DNA of 64,000 nt from Chryseobacterium gambrini. GTDB taxonomy: Bacteria; Bacteroidota; Bacteroidia; Flavobacteriales; Weeksellaceae. Position numbers and translations under genes: made by a program. The first letter of the stretch is position 1. Each line of letters starts with the position of its first letter. The notes under the pieces were generated by a model. It ran no database searches. It had not been told where the DNA came from and saw nothing but the letters and a program-made list of their open reading frames with translations. Location of the stretch: positions 62,001 through 126,000 of the forward strand of contig NZ_FTOV01000007.1 of assembly GCF_900156825.1 (NCBI RefSeq). Direction: 5' to 3'. Below, piece by piece: positions 1 to 7,940 of the stretch.

Positions 1-393
1 ATTGTCTTGACGGGCGGTGAACCTTTGATGTGGAATCTTGATATTTTAACCGGAAAGTTAAAAGAATTAGGCTGTTCCATCCATATTGAAACTTCGGGCG
101 CTTATCCTATGAGCGGACAAATCGACTGGATTACACTTTCGCCAAAGAAAACAGGACTTCCGAAAGAGGAAATTTACGCCAAAGCTCATGAGCTTAAAGT
201 AATCGTTTTCAATAACAATGATTTTAAATTTGCAGAGGAACAGGCCGCAAAAGTTTCGGAAAACTGTACTTTGTATCTTCAGAGCGAATGGAGCAAAAGA
301 GATGAAATGTATCCTAAAATTACAGACTTCATTTTAGAACATCCGGAATGGAGAGCCTCAGTTCAGACCCATAAGTACCTGAATATCCCGTAA
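1..393 (+). CDS. queE: 7-carboxy-7-deazaguanine synthase QueE, 3' part
   Basis: C-terminal 130 residues of a radical SAM enzyme of queuosine synthesis that converts carboxytetrahydropterin to 7-carboxy-7-deazaguanine. The reading frame is open to the window edge, so the start and the radical-SAM cysteine cluster lie upstream of the window. Seen here are the SAM-contact motif TGGEP at the very start, an internal ETSG stretch, and the ending HKYLNIP that is usual for this family. The TTG at position 7 is an internal leucine codon, not a start. The next gene begins 41 bases downstream on the same strand and has no obvious functional link. Confidence 0.88.
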   Translation: MVLTGGEPLMWNLDILTGKLKELGCSIHIETSGAYPMSGQIDWITLSPKKTGLPKEEIYAKAHELKVIVFNNNDFKFAEEQAAKVSENCTLYLQSEWSKRDEMYPKITDFILEHPEWRASVQTHKYLNIP

Positions 394-434
394 AAAATAT
401 GTAACTTAGCCTTTCGTATCCGAAATACTGATAG

Positions 435-1805
435 ATGCAGAGAATTCGATACTCCAGATACCTGAAATCGATCATCGTTTTGCTTGACCTTATGGTTATT
501 GCATCTATTTTTATATTCTTTTTTCTGAGCAGAAATGAAAATTTAAAATACAATCAGGAAACCTGGTATCAGAATTTATTTTCTCTGGCGTTATTATTTC
601 TGTTCTGGATGCTTCTCAGCGGCAGGACAAAGATTTATAATATTCCGAGAAACCTTACTTATACCTTATTCTTAGAAAGGCTTTTAATTCATTTTTTGCT
701 TTTTATTATCGGAGTTTTACTCATCGGAAAAGTTAGCTATAATGTATTTTTCAATTCGGATATTTACTGGCTTTCGTTTTACCTGTTCTTCTTTATTTTC
801 CTTGCGAAATCTTTAATTTATTTTGGAATTAAATACTTCAGAAGTCTCGGAATCAACCACAGGAATGTCATGTTTCTGAGCGAAAACAGCTCTACAGAAG
901 TTTTAAAGAATATTTTAAAGGAGAGAAGAGATTACGGTTATAAAATATTCGACTATAAAAATTCTGAAATTAAAGCTGAAGAACTGATTGATTTCTGGAA
1001 AACGAACGGAATTCATACCTTATTTATTCCGACCGAAAATATATACAACGAAAAACAGGAAAGAGAGATTTTCAGATTAGCAGAAGCCAATAAGGTACAC
1101 ATTTCCCTTATTCCAAGCATTGTTCAGAACAATTTCTTTCTGTATGATATTGGCTATATTCAGACACAGCCTGTCCTCAATCAGGCAAAATATCCTTTAG
1201 ATTATCATTCTAATTTCCTGCTGAAAAGAACTTTCGATGTTATTTTTTCAGTAATTGTTTTAGTGGGAATCTGTTCTTGGCTTTTTCCGATCATTGCAAT
1301 ATTAATCCGTTCATCTTCTAAAGGTCCGGTTTTTTTCATACAGGAAAGATATGGTTTCCATGAAGAAGTTTTCAGATGCATCAAATTCAGAACGATGGTT
1401 GTGAACGATGAATCGTCTACCAAAACCACTTCGGAAAATGATTCCAGAATTACGAAAATCGGAAAATTTTTAAGAAAAACAAGCCTCGATGAAATGCCTC
1501 AGTTCCTGAATGTTTTGAAAGGTGAAATGTCTATTGTAGGGCCGCGACCGCATATGTTGGCTGTAGACGATTATTACAAACCTAAAATCGGAAGATACAG
1601 TTTAAGAAGTATGGTAAGTCCCGGAATTACGGGTCTTGCGCAGGTAAACGGACTTCGCGGTGATGCAGGAGATGTGGAAGTGGAAATGAACAAAAGAGTT
1701 TTGGCAGATGCTTTCTACGTAAGAAACTGGAGTTTCTTACTGGATCTTGTTATTATTTTGAAAACAATTTTACTGGTGGTAGGCGGAGATAAAAATGCAA
1801 AATAA
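435..1805 (+). CDS. Undecaprenyl-phosphate sugar phosphotransferase (WcaJ-like)
   Basis: 456-residue polyprenyl glycosylphosphotransferase that would start a surface polysaccharide by moving a sugar-1-phosphate to undecaprenyl phosphate in the inner membrane. Four N-terminal membrane segments (about residues 10-125) are followed by a soluble region and a fifth hydrophobic segment (about 265-292) that opens the catalytic domain. Family motifs in order are KFRTM, DEMPQ and GPRPH, with the PGITGLAQVNG stretch near the end. Length and architecture fit full-length WcaJ/PssY-type enzymes. No glycosyltransferase cluster is visible beside it, so the polysaccharide cannot be named. Confidence 0.9.
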   Translation: MQRIRYSRYLKSIIVLLDLMVIASIFIFFFLSRNENLKYNQETWYQNLFSLALLFLFWMLLSGRTKIYNIPRNLTYTLFLERLLIHFLLFIIGVLLIGKVSYNVFFNSDIYWLSFYLFFFIFLAKSLIYFGIKYFRSLGINHRNVMFLSENSSTEVLKNILKERRDYGYKIFDYKNSEIKAEELIDFWKTNGIHTLFIPTENIYNEKQEREIFRLAEANKVHISLIPSIVQNNFFLYDIGYIQTQPVLNQAKYPLDYHSNFLLKRTFDVIFSVIVLVGICSWLFPIIAILIRSSSKGPVFFIQERYGFHEEVFRCIKFRTMVVNDESSTKTTSENDSRITKIGKFLRKTSLDEMPQFLNVLKGEMSIVGPRPHMLAVDDYYKPKIGRYSLRSMVSPGITGLAQVNGLRGDAGDVEVEMNKRVLADAFYVRNWSFLLDLVIILKTILLVVGGDKNAK

Positions 1806-1910
1806 TGTTTTTGGTCTACATTATGATATACTAAATTTAATATTAAAACAGAGCTTCAGTCTTAGTCTCAAGTTTAATTTAATTCAATAAAAAAAGTCTA
1901 ATTTAGCAGA

Positions 1911-2663
1911 ATGTTAAAAAAGTTTTTTACAGCAGTCGGAGAATACATTCTTCTTCTTGGTAAATCTATTCAGAAGCCTCAGAAAATGAAGGTTTTCTGG
2001 AAGCTGTTCATGAGAGAAATCAACGATTTGGGCGTCAACTCTTTCGGGTTGGTGATCTTTACTTCGATATTCGTGGGAGCTGTTGTTGCCATTCAGATGT
2101 TCAACAATTTTGATGCTTCCGATTTCCCTATTCCTCCATCATTTGTAGGATATGCTACGAAAGCAGTATTAGTTCTGGAGTTTTCTCCAACCATCATCAG
2201 TTTGATCCTTGCCGGAAAAGTAGGTTCCTATATTGCTTCAAGTATCGGAACGATGAGGGTTTCCGAGCAGATCGACGCACTGGACATTATGGGAGTAAAT
2301 TCTCCAAACTTTCTTATTTTACCTAAAATTATTGCCTGTGTTATTTTTAATCCTCTGTTAATCGCCATCAGTATTGTTTTTGGTATCGGAGGCGGTTATG
2401 TGGCTGGAATTTTAACGGGAAACTGGACAACCAATGATTATGTTGTGGGGATCCAGATGTATATGCCTAATCTGTTTATTTATTATGCATTTACCAAAAC
2501 AATTGTTTTTGCCTTTATTATTGCTACAGTTCCATCCTATTTCGGATATAATGTAAAAGGAGGTTCTCTGGAAGTAGGTAGAGCGAGTACTCAGGCGGTA
2601 GTCTGGACGATGGTATTTATTATCCTTTCGGAATTATTATTAACCCAATTAATTTTAAGCTGA
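1911..2663 (+). CDS. mlaE: MlaE-family ABC transporter permease
   Basis: 250-residue inner-membrane permease of the MlaE/YrbE family, which works with an MlaF ATPase in lipid transport between inner and outer membranes. The protein has an N-terminal amphipathic stretch and about five hydrophobic segments, with the conserved VGSYIASSIGTMRVSEQ region near residue 105 that contacts the ATPase. Its stop codon overlaps the start of the ATPase gene by one base, so the two are co-translated. A TAATTTAG sequence just upstream resembles the -7 box with one mismatch. No MCE-domain substrate-binding gene (mlaD) is adjacent. Confidence 0.86.
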   Translation: MLKKFFTAVGEYILLLGKSIQKPQKMKVFWKLFMREINDLGVNSFGLVIFTSIFVGAVVAIQMFNNFDASDFPIPPSFVGYATKAVLVLEFSPTIISLILAGKVGSYIASSIGTMRVSEQIDALDIMGVNSPNFLILPKIIACVIFNPLLIAISIVFGIGGGYVAGILTGNWTTNDYVVGIQMYMPNLFIYYAFTKTIVFAFIIATVPSYFGYNVKGGSLEVGRASTQAVVWTMVFIILSELLLTQLILS

Positions 2664-3478
2664 TGATTGAGGTAAAAGATCTTAAAAAGAGTTTTGATGA
2701 AGTTGAAGTACTTAAAGGAATTTCAACAACTTTCGATAAAGGAAAGGTAAATTTAATTATCGGGCAGAGTGGTTCCGGAAAAACGGTTTTCCTTAAAAGT
2801 TTACTGAATGTTTATCAGCCGACATCGGGAGAGATTCTTTTCGACGGAAAAGACATCAATGTAATGACGCGTGAGGAAAAACAGCATCTTCGTTCAGAAA
2901 TCGGGACTGTATTTCAGGGAAGTGCTTTGTTTGATTCTTTAACGGTGGAAGAAAATATTATGTTTCCACTGGATATGTTTACCAATTTAACATTCAGAGA
3001 AAAGAAAAAAAGGGTTTTTGATGTTATCGGAAGAGTACATCTTGATAAAGCCAACCGAAAATTCCCCTCTGAAATCTCGGGAGGAATGCAGAAACGTGTG
3101 GCAATTGCAAGAGCTATTGTCAACAATCCGAAATATCTTTTCTGTGATGAGCCAAATTCCGGACTGGATCCTTATACATCGAATGTCATCGATGATCTTT
3201 TGCTTGAAATTACCAAGGAATATAACACAACAACGATCATCAATACCCACGATATGAATTCGGTAATGACGATTGGAGAAAAAATTGTCTATCTGAGACT
3301 GGGAATTAAAGAATGGGAAGGAAATAAAGACGTCCTGATTACGGCGGGCAATAAAAATCTTATTGATTTCGTTTATTCATCAGAATTATTTAAAGAACTG
3401 AGAGAATATCTGCTTGAGAATAATAAAACTATTGATAATACCATTACAAAAATAGAAGATAATGAAAAAGGCACTTAG
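2663..3478 (+). CDS. mlaF: MlaF-family ABC transporter ATP-binding protein
   Basis: 271-residue ATPase that would power the MlaE permease encoded immediately before it. Walker A is GQSGSGKT (about residues 34-41), the signature is SGGMQKR, Walker B ends in LFCDEP, and the H-loop histidine is in NTHDM. The first 240 residues are the ABC domain; the last 30 form a short charged tail. It overlaps mlaE by one base and the following barrel gene by 17 bases. Assignment to MlaF rather than another ABC class rests mainly on the MlaE partner. Confidence 0.87.
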   Translation: MIEVKDLKKSFDEVEVLKGISTTFDKGKVNLIIGQSGSGKTVFLKSLLNVYQPTSGEILFDGKDINVMTREEKQHLRSEIGTVFQGSALFDSLTVEENIMFPLDMFTNLTFREKKKRVFDVIGRVHLDKANRKFPSEISGGMQKRVAIARAIVNNPKYLFCDEPNSGLDPYTSNVIDDLLLEITKEYNTTTIINTHDMNSVMTIGEKIVYLRLGIKEWEGNKDVLITAGNKNLIDFVYSSELFKELREYLLENNKTIDNTITKIEDNEKGT

Positions 3479-4079
3479 TATCGCATTAATAGGTTTTTCT
3501 ATGTTTGCTTCTGCACAAATTTCCCTTGCAGGAAAAGCAAATTTAATTTTTCCTACGGGATCTCCTTCATGGAAAAACATTAAAGGAACCGTAAACCAGG
3601 CAATTGAAGGAGAAGGTAAAAATAATGTAGGCTTCAATATTGGTCTTTCTTTAAAAGCGAATCTTCCTGCATCGTTCTTTCTAATGCCGGAATTGTATTA
3701 TACGACTTTTAAAAGTGATTTTACAGATCCTGCCTCCAATACCACTTTTGATATTAAAAACAACCGTCTGGACTTACCTGTATTAATCGGACATAAAGTT
3801 TTAGGTGACTTTTTAGGGGTGTATGTAGGTCCTGTTGCAAGTTATAATTTAAGCAAAGAAGATACTTTTAACGATTTTCAGGAAAATGCAAAAGACAATT
3901 TTACAGTAGGCTATCAATTCGGGGCACAGCTTGAAATTAAAAAATTTCTTGTGAATGCCAAATATGAAGGAGCTTTCAGTAAAGATTCTAGAAATTTCAT
4001 TAATAAAGTTTCCGGTCAGGAAATCAGATACGATAACAGACCTAACTTGTTTATGGTAGGTGTGGGATATAAATTTTAA
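3462..4079 (+). CDS. Outer-membrane beta-barrel protein (PorT-like)
   Basis: 205-residue secreted protein with a signal peptide of about 18 residues (MKKALSIALIGFSMFASA) and alternating beta-rich segments that end in an aromatic residue (VGVGYKF), the usual ending of a Bacteroidota outer-membrane barrel. The ATG lies inside the last codons of the upstream ATPase gene, so translation is probably coupled to the MlaEF-like transporter. This suggests an outer-membrane role linked to that system, but the link is inferred only from position. No catalytic motif is visible. Confidence 0.75.
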   Translation: MKKALSIALIGFSMFASAQISLAGKANLIFPTGSPSWKNIKGTVNQAIEGEGKNNVGFNIGLSLKANLPASFFLMPELYYTTFKSDFTDPASNTTFDIKNNRLDLPVLIGHKVLGDFLGVYVGPVASYNLSKEDTFNDFQENAKDNFTVGYQFGAQLEIKKFLVNAKYEGAFSKDSRNFINKVSGQEIRYDNRPNLFMVGVGYKF

Positions 4080-4102
4080 CGGGCGAAAATAACAACTGAT
4101 AA

Positions 4103-4134
4103 AAAATCCTCAGATCATTAGATTTGAGGATTTT
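4103..4134. terminator. Bidirectional terminator hairpin
   Basis: Perfect 10-bp arms at 4103-4112 and 4125-4134 with T-rich sequence on both sides, between two convergent genes. The right arm lies within the end of the minus-strand gene that stops at 4118. Confidence 0.65.
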
Positions 4135-4435
4135 GATTTTCACGACTGCGAAGTTCTGCTTCACGTCTTGCAATTTCTGCAGCCTGCTGTTCAAGATCTT
4201 CCTTATCTTTCTGCAACTGCTTAAATTCTTTTCTTTTCTGCTCAGCTTTTATGGCACTTCCTTTACTTACGTATCCTACCATTCCGCCGATAATTAAGCC
4301 GATTCCAATCCCTCCTAAGATTCCCATAATATGAGACATCTGAAGATCATTAATGGTAAAATTATTAGACGTTAAATAAAAAAGCAGGATAGATAAGGCT
4401 AAAAGTACAAGCCCGATAATGGTTAAATTTTTCAT
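4118..4435 (-). CDS. Small membrane protein with coiled-coil tail
   Basis: 105-residue protein not assigned to a named family. The N-terminal half holds two hydrophobic segments (about residues 5-22 and 38-58, the second glycine-rich, GILGGIGIGLIIGGMVG). The C-terminal half is a charged helix rich in K, E, Q and R (about 62-100) that looks like a coiled coil. The layout suggests an inner-membrane anchor with a cytoplasmic helix. It is transcribed alone, facing the barrel gene. Confidence 0.6.
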   Translation of the reverse strand: MKNLTIIGLVLLALSILLFYLTSNNFTINDLQMSHIMGILGGIGIGLIIGGMVGYVSKGSAIKAEQKRKEFKQLQKDKEDLEQQAAEIARREAELRSRENQNPQI

Positions 4436-4460
4436 AGTGTTGTGTTTAAGTGTTTAATTA

Positions 4461-4500
4461 AAAAGCCCCATCAAATTTATTAAAATTCAACAAGGCTTTT
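4461..4500 (-). terminator. Probable terminator after the M48 protease gene
   Basis: Seven-base arms (AAAAGCC and GGCTTTT) separated by an AT-rich loop, just downstream of the protease stop codon on the minus strand. The loop is long, so the call is moderate. Confidence 0.4.
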
Positions 4501-4524
4501 ACTCAAGATTAAATTCTTTATGAT

Positions 4525-5331
4525 TTATATTTTTCCACCTGCAGCCTTGTAATATTCTAAAGCTTTAGGCAAATTTTTATTAATATCCGAGATTCTTGTT
4601 TCAGGATTCGGGTGAGTGGAAAGGAATTCCGGTTGTCTTGCTCCTGTAGATGCAGCTTCCATTCTGTTCCAGAAAGGAATTGCTTCTCTTGGATCGTAAC
4701 CTGCCATTCCCATTAAATATAATCCCATCTGATCTGCCTCAGACTCCTGATTTCTTCCGTATTTCAATAAAGCAACCTGAGATCCAATTGGATAAACCTG
4801 CTGGAAAACGCTTGCCCACTGAGAATTTGAAATAGATCCTCCCAAAATCTGTCCGCCATATTGTGCGATCATAGCCTGAGAAATTCTTTCGTTTCCGTGT
4901 CCTGCCAAAGCGTGAGAAACTTCGTGTCCCATTACCACAGCCAAACCGTTCTCATTTTTTGTAACCGGTAAAATTCCTGTATATACGGCAACTTTTCCGC
5001 CCGGCATACACCATGCATTGAGCTCGTTGCTTTGAAGAAGATTAAATTCCCAATTGTAGTTCGCAAGATCTGCGGAACGCCCGATTTGCTGATAATATCT
5101 TTCGGCAGCAGATTTTATTCTGGAACCTACACTTACCACTTTTTTCGCATCTGCAGTTCCGGAAATAACTTTAGATTTTCCTAATGTTGTTTTGTATTCC
5201 TGAGCAGACATGGTCATAATTTCCGAGTTATTTGCAAGCTGCAACGAAGATCTTCCCGTAATCGGGTTCGTTGTACAGGCAGCAACCGACAGAGCTAAGG
5301 CTCCCATTCCAAAAATGTGTTTTATTTTCAT
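4525..5331 (-). CDS. M48-family metalloprotease lipoprotein
   Basis: 268-residue zinc protease related to BepA/LoiP-type periplasmic proteases of envelope quality control. The start at 5331 is chosen because MKIKHIF opens a clean lipoprotein signal with lipobox VAAC (cysteine near residue 19); an in-frame ATG seven codons upstream would spoil it. The zinc motif HEVSH starts at residue 136 and the third ligand is the glutamate in NQESEADQMG. The protein ends soon after the peptidase domain and lacks the TPR tail of BepA. It is divergent from the DUF4251 gene. Confidence 0.87.
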   Translation of the reverse strand: MKIKHIFGMGALALSVAACTTNPITGRSSLQLANNSEIMTMSAQEYKTTLGKSKVISGTADAKKVVSVGSRIKSAAERYYQQIGRSADLANYNWEFNLLQSNELNAWCMPGGKVAVYTGILPVTKNENGLAVVMGHEVSHALAGHGNERISQAMIAQYGGQILGGSISNSQWASVFQQVYPIGSQVALLKYGRNQESEADQMGLYLMGMAGYDPREAIPFWNRMEAASTGARQPEFLSTHPNPETRISDINKNLPKALEYYKAAGGKI

Positions 5332-5388
5332 AGTGCGAGTGTATACGTTCAACCTTTACAATTTTTGTTCCAAAATAATTTTAAACAA

Positions 5389-5396
5389 TATATTTG
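5389..5396 (+). promoter_or_regulatory. -7 promoter box for the DUF4251 gene
   Basis: TATATTTG matches the Bacteroidota -7 consensus TAnnTTTG exactly and lies 41 bases before the chosen start at 5438. It also excludes the longer in-frame starts further upstream. Confidence 0.45.
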
Positions 5397-5437
5397 CATA
5401 TAATTTGCTATTTAAATTTAACAATTATTTTAGTATT

Positions 5438-5983
5438 ATGAAAAAGTATATTTCGATTATATTTATTTTTGGATTTCTGATGATCTTCCAAAACTGCTCT
5501 TCTCAAACCGCTACGGATCCTTCCGCTGTAACAGCACTTGTGAATTCCGAAGACTTCTCGTTTCATGCAGAAAGAGCTACACCCACGAATTATGACGTTA
5601 TTAATGTGATGGGTTCTCTTCCCAATGCTACAGCGTCGAGAATTCTTGATCTTTCGGGAAGCAATTATTCTATTGATCTGAGAAAAGATAAACTTGAGGT
5701 TGTACTGCCTTATTTCGGAAGAGTTTTTAATCCTACTTACGGAAATACGACCCAAAACAGTTACAGATTTACTTCAAAAGATTTTACGGTGACAAAGTCT
5801 CAGGGAAAAAAGGGAAAATGGATCGTAAAAATTAAAGTGAATGACCAAAGTTCTGTTGATGAAATCAATATGGAGATTTTCAAAAACGGAAAGGCTTTTA
5901 CTTCCATCAGAAGCAACGACAGACAGCCGATTTCTTATGACGGATATATTACGAAAAATGAAGAGGAGAAAGAAAAGCTTTAA
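5438..5983 (+). CDS. DUF4251 lipoprotein
   Basis: 181-residue protein of the DUF4251 family, which is widespread in Bacteroidota and has no established function. The start at MKKYISIIF gives a signal peptide ending in a cysteine (FQNCSSQ), so it is probably a lipoprotein. The body has the family pattern: FHAERATP near residue 45, a central YFGRVFNPTYG, and a C-terminal IRSNDRQPISYDGYI. The frame stays open well upstream, but that part overlaps the divergent protease gene antisense and precedes the promoter box. Confidence 0.8.
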   Translation: MKKYISIIFIFGFLMIFQNCSSQTATDPSAVTALVNSEDFSFHAERATPTNYDVINVMGSLPNATASRILDLSGSNYSIDLRKDKLEVVLPYFGRVFNPTYGNTTQNSYRFTSKDFTVTKSQGKKGKWIVKIKVNDQSSVDEINMEIFKNGKAFTSIRSNDRQPISYDGYITKNEEEKEKL

Positions 5984-6016
5984 TTGAAATTTAATTGTCC
6001 GTTTATTAACCTAAAG

Positions 6017-6091
6017 CTTCGACAGGCTCAGCTTGACATCGCTAGAAATCAAGCGTTTATTATTAGAGGTATCACACTGAGCTTGTCGAAG
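6017..6091. repeat. Palindromic intergenic repeat
   Basis: Inverted repeat with arms of about 19 bases: CTTCGACAGGCTCAGCTTG at 6017-6035 and its near complement CACACTGAGCTTGTCGAAG at 6073-6091 (two mismatches). This CTTCGACAAGCTCAGTGTG-type sequence is a familiar dispersed intergenic repeat in Bacteroidota. It lies between two converging genes. Confidence 0.7.
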
Positions 6092-6165
6092 TGCCTGTTA
6101 TAAATAATTGATTTTCATATCAGTGTAAAGTAATAGGTTGTTTAACGGATATTCAAAAATTAAAA

Positions 6166-7149
6166 TTATTCTTTAAACAAAAATTTATCCACAAATAATT
6201 TTGCTTCGGTACTTGGATTTGAAATCATGGCTGAAGCATTTTTTTTGTGTTGAAGATATGCTTCTTCCACGGAATTATTTTTTTTCATCACAGAAAGAAT
6301 ATATTCCTGAACCCAATATTCGAAACGTTTTTCTGCCTGTTGGATTCTTACCTCTTCGAAACGGTTGGTTTTCTTTTTAAGATTAATAAAATCATTAATT
6401 TTTTCAAAAACATCATTCAGACCTTCATTACTTAAAGCGGATCCCAGTAAAACAGGCACTTTCCAGTCTTTTTCCTTTGGGGGAATAAAATCTAAGGCTC
6501 TTTTTAATTCCAGTCTTGTATTTTTGGCTTTTTGAAGGTTGTCCTGATCGACTTTATTGATGAAAATAACATCCACCATTTCCATAATTCCGCGTTTGAT
6601 GCCCTGAAGTTCGTCGCCACCGCCAATGATTTTTAAGAATAAAAAGACATCCGTAATATCGGCAACTAAAACTTCAGACTGCCCTACTCCAACGGTTTCT
6701 ATTAAAATATAATCGTAACCTGCCGCTTCGCAGATCATCATGGTTTCGAAAGTTGTGTTTGCCACTCCGCCCAGAAATCCGGAACTCGGAGAAGGTCGGA
6801 TAAATGCATTTTCTTCTTTGGCAAGTTCTTCCATGCGGGTTTTATCGCCCAAAATGCTTCCTTTATTGATGGCTGAACTTGGATCAATGGCTAAAACTGC
6901 CACTTTTTTGCCATTGGCAATGGCAAGTCTTCCGAAATTTTCAATGAAAGTTGATTTTCCGGCTCCCGGAACGCCCGTCACTCCTACTCTGGTTGAGTTT
7001 CCGGTAAAAGGCATGATTTGTTTGAGGAGTTCTTCTGCCTGTATTCTGTGTTCGGCTTTTTTACTTTCAACTAATGTTATGGCTTTTGCGATCAGGCGTT
7101 TGTTTCCCGATCTTATTCCTTCTATTAGCTCTTCTGTAGAAAATTTCAT
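6166..7149 (-). CDS. meaB: Methylmalonyl-CoA mutase-associated GTPase MeaB
   Basis: 327-residue G3E-family GTPase (ArgK/MeaB) that protects methylmalonyl-CoA mutase and gates its cobalamin cofactor. Walker A is GVPGAGKST at residues 59-67; the base-recognition motif NKVDQ follows near residue 205. An in-frame ATG at 7167 exists, but a -7 box lies between it and the ATG at 7149, so 7149 is preferred and the transcript may have almost no leader. The mutase itself is encoded about 13 kb away, at 20040-22157, not next to it. Confidence 0.9.
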   Translation of the reverse strand: MKFSTEELIEGIRSGNKRLIAKAITLVESKKAEHRIQAEELLKQIMPFTGNSTRVGVTGVPGAGKSTFIENFGRLAIANGKKVAVLAIDPSSAINKGSILGDKTRMEELAKEENAFIRPSPSSGFLGGVANTTFETMMICEAAGYDYILIETVGVGQSEVLVADITDVFLFLKIIGGGDELQGIKRGIMEMVDVIFINKVDQDNLQKAKNTRLELKRALDFIPPKEKDWKVPVLLGSALSNEGLNDVFEKINDFINLKKKTNRFEEVRIQQAEKRFEYWVQEYILSVMKKNNSVEEAYLQHKKNASAMISNPSTEAKLFVDKFLFKE

Positions 7150-7154
7150 TGTTT

Positions 7155-7186
7155 CAAAAATAGACAATTAAACGGGAATGGTCAAG
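7155..7186 (-). promoter_or_regulatory. Putative promoter of meaB
   Basis: On the minus strand TATTTTTG (7155-7162) fits TAnnTTTG, and CTTG (7183-7186) stands at the -33 position with a 20-base spacer. The predicted start of transcription falls at or next to the ATG at 7149. Confidence 0.4.
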
Positions 7187-7279
7187 AGGGAATGTATTGG
7201 ATTACGGAATTTTTAAGTTGAGTTTTTAGGTTTGTCTTTCATTACAATGCATTAGAAATATTGTAACTGAACTCTGACC

Positions 7280-7396
7280 TAGCCCCGATTGGAGTATTTG
7301 TCTGAGCTCATTTTAGGGTTTCGGCGGCAGCTTCGCTGCCGCCGAAACCCTAAAATAGCGAGTACGGAAAGCGGGAAACAGCTTCAGATAAAATAT
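7280..7396 (+). repeat. Dispersed hairpin repeat, copy A
   Basis: About 117 bases with a 5' core TAGCCCCGATTGGAG and a 3' core ACGGAAAGCGGGAAACAG that also flank copy B at 17876-17979. The centre is a perfect 21-bp inverted repeat (7311-7331 and 7335-7355) with a 3-base loop. The centre differs completely from copy B while the outer cores are kept, so the ends and the ability to fold are conserved, not the stem sequence. Confidence 0.7.
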
Positions 7397-7423
7397 TTAG
7401 AATTTAATTTCTCTAACCACCCC

Positions 7424-7471
7424 GTCAAAAATTCTTCCGAATTTTTGACACTCCTCCATAGGAGGGGAATT
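7424..7471. repeat. Bipartite hairpin repeat
   Basis: Two adjacent hairpins: an 11-bp perfect inverted repeat with arms GTCAAAAATTC and GAATTTTTGAC (7424-7449, loop TTCC), then CCTCC-ATA-GGAGG (7453-7465). With copy A of the larger repeat it fills the 480-base gap between meaB and the haem c gene; nothing there looks protein-coding. Confidence 0.6.
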
Positions 7472-7598
7472 TCTTCGAATACTTTTTATTCATTTCATTA
7501 TTAATAATTAAACATTAAAAATAAACTTTCTGACTCGTGTTGTAATTTTTATTTCTTCTAAATTATGTACAATTTTATCAATGGAAACGGTAATTTGC

Positions 7599-7606
7599 TA
7601 CATTTG
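7599..7606 (+). promoter_or_regulatory. -7 promoter box for the haem c lipoprotein pair
   Basis: TACATTTG fits TAnnTTTG exactly. It lies 23 bases before the ATG at 7629 and downstream of the alternative ATG at 7581, which therefore cannot be the start if this box is used. Confidence 0.5.
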
Positions 7607-7628
7607 TTTGAATAAACAGTTAAAAAAC

Positions 7629-7919
7629 ATGAAAAAACTTATCGCTGTAGCATCATTTGCTGCCGTTTTACTGGCATCCTGTACTCCAAAAGCTTCAACA
7701 GCAACGGCTCCTGTAGCTTCGACTTCTACAGCAGAACAAATTGCACAAGGAAAAACAATTTTCGAAAACTCTTGCGGAAGATGTCACAAATTACCGGATC
7801 CGGCTTCCCATACTTCTGTTCAGTGGGTCGGAATTATGAATTCAATGGCTCCGAAAGCAAGACTTACTGATGAACAGCATCAGTGGGTGTACGATTATAT
7901 CGTATCTGCAAAAAAATAA
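7629..7919 (+). CDS. Small cytochrome c lipoprotein 1
   Basis: 96-residue monohaem c protein. MKKLIAVASFAAVLLASC is a lipoprotein signal with its cysteine near residue 18; an alanine/threonine linker follows, then the haem motif CGRCHK and a likely axial methionine in NSMAPKARL. It would be an electron-carrying lipoprotein on the periplasmic face or outer membrane. The next gene, 21 bases on, encodes a close paralogue, so the pair is a tandem duplication and probably one transcript. Confidence 0.82.
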   Translation: MKKLIAVASFAAVLLASCTPKASTATAPVASTSTAEQIAQGKTIFENSCGRCHKLPDPASHTSVQWVGIMNSMAPKARLTDEQHQWVYDYIVSAKK

Positions 7920-7940
7920 ATCACAACAAAAAATAGTAAT

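Noticed and set aside
5210..5437. 76-codon upstream extension of the DUF4251 frame
   Set aside because: It is antisense to the protease start, lies upstream of a promoter box, and would bury the signal peptide.
7289..7504. 71-codon plus-strand frame
   Set aside because: It consists of the two hairpin repeats; its composition is that of palindromes, not of a protein.
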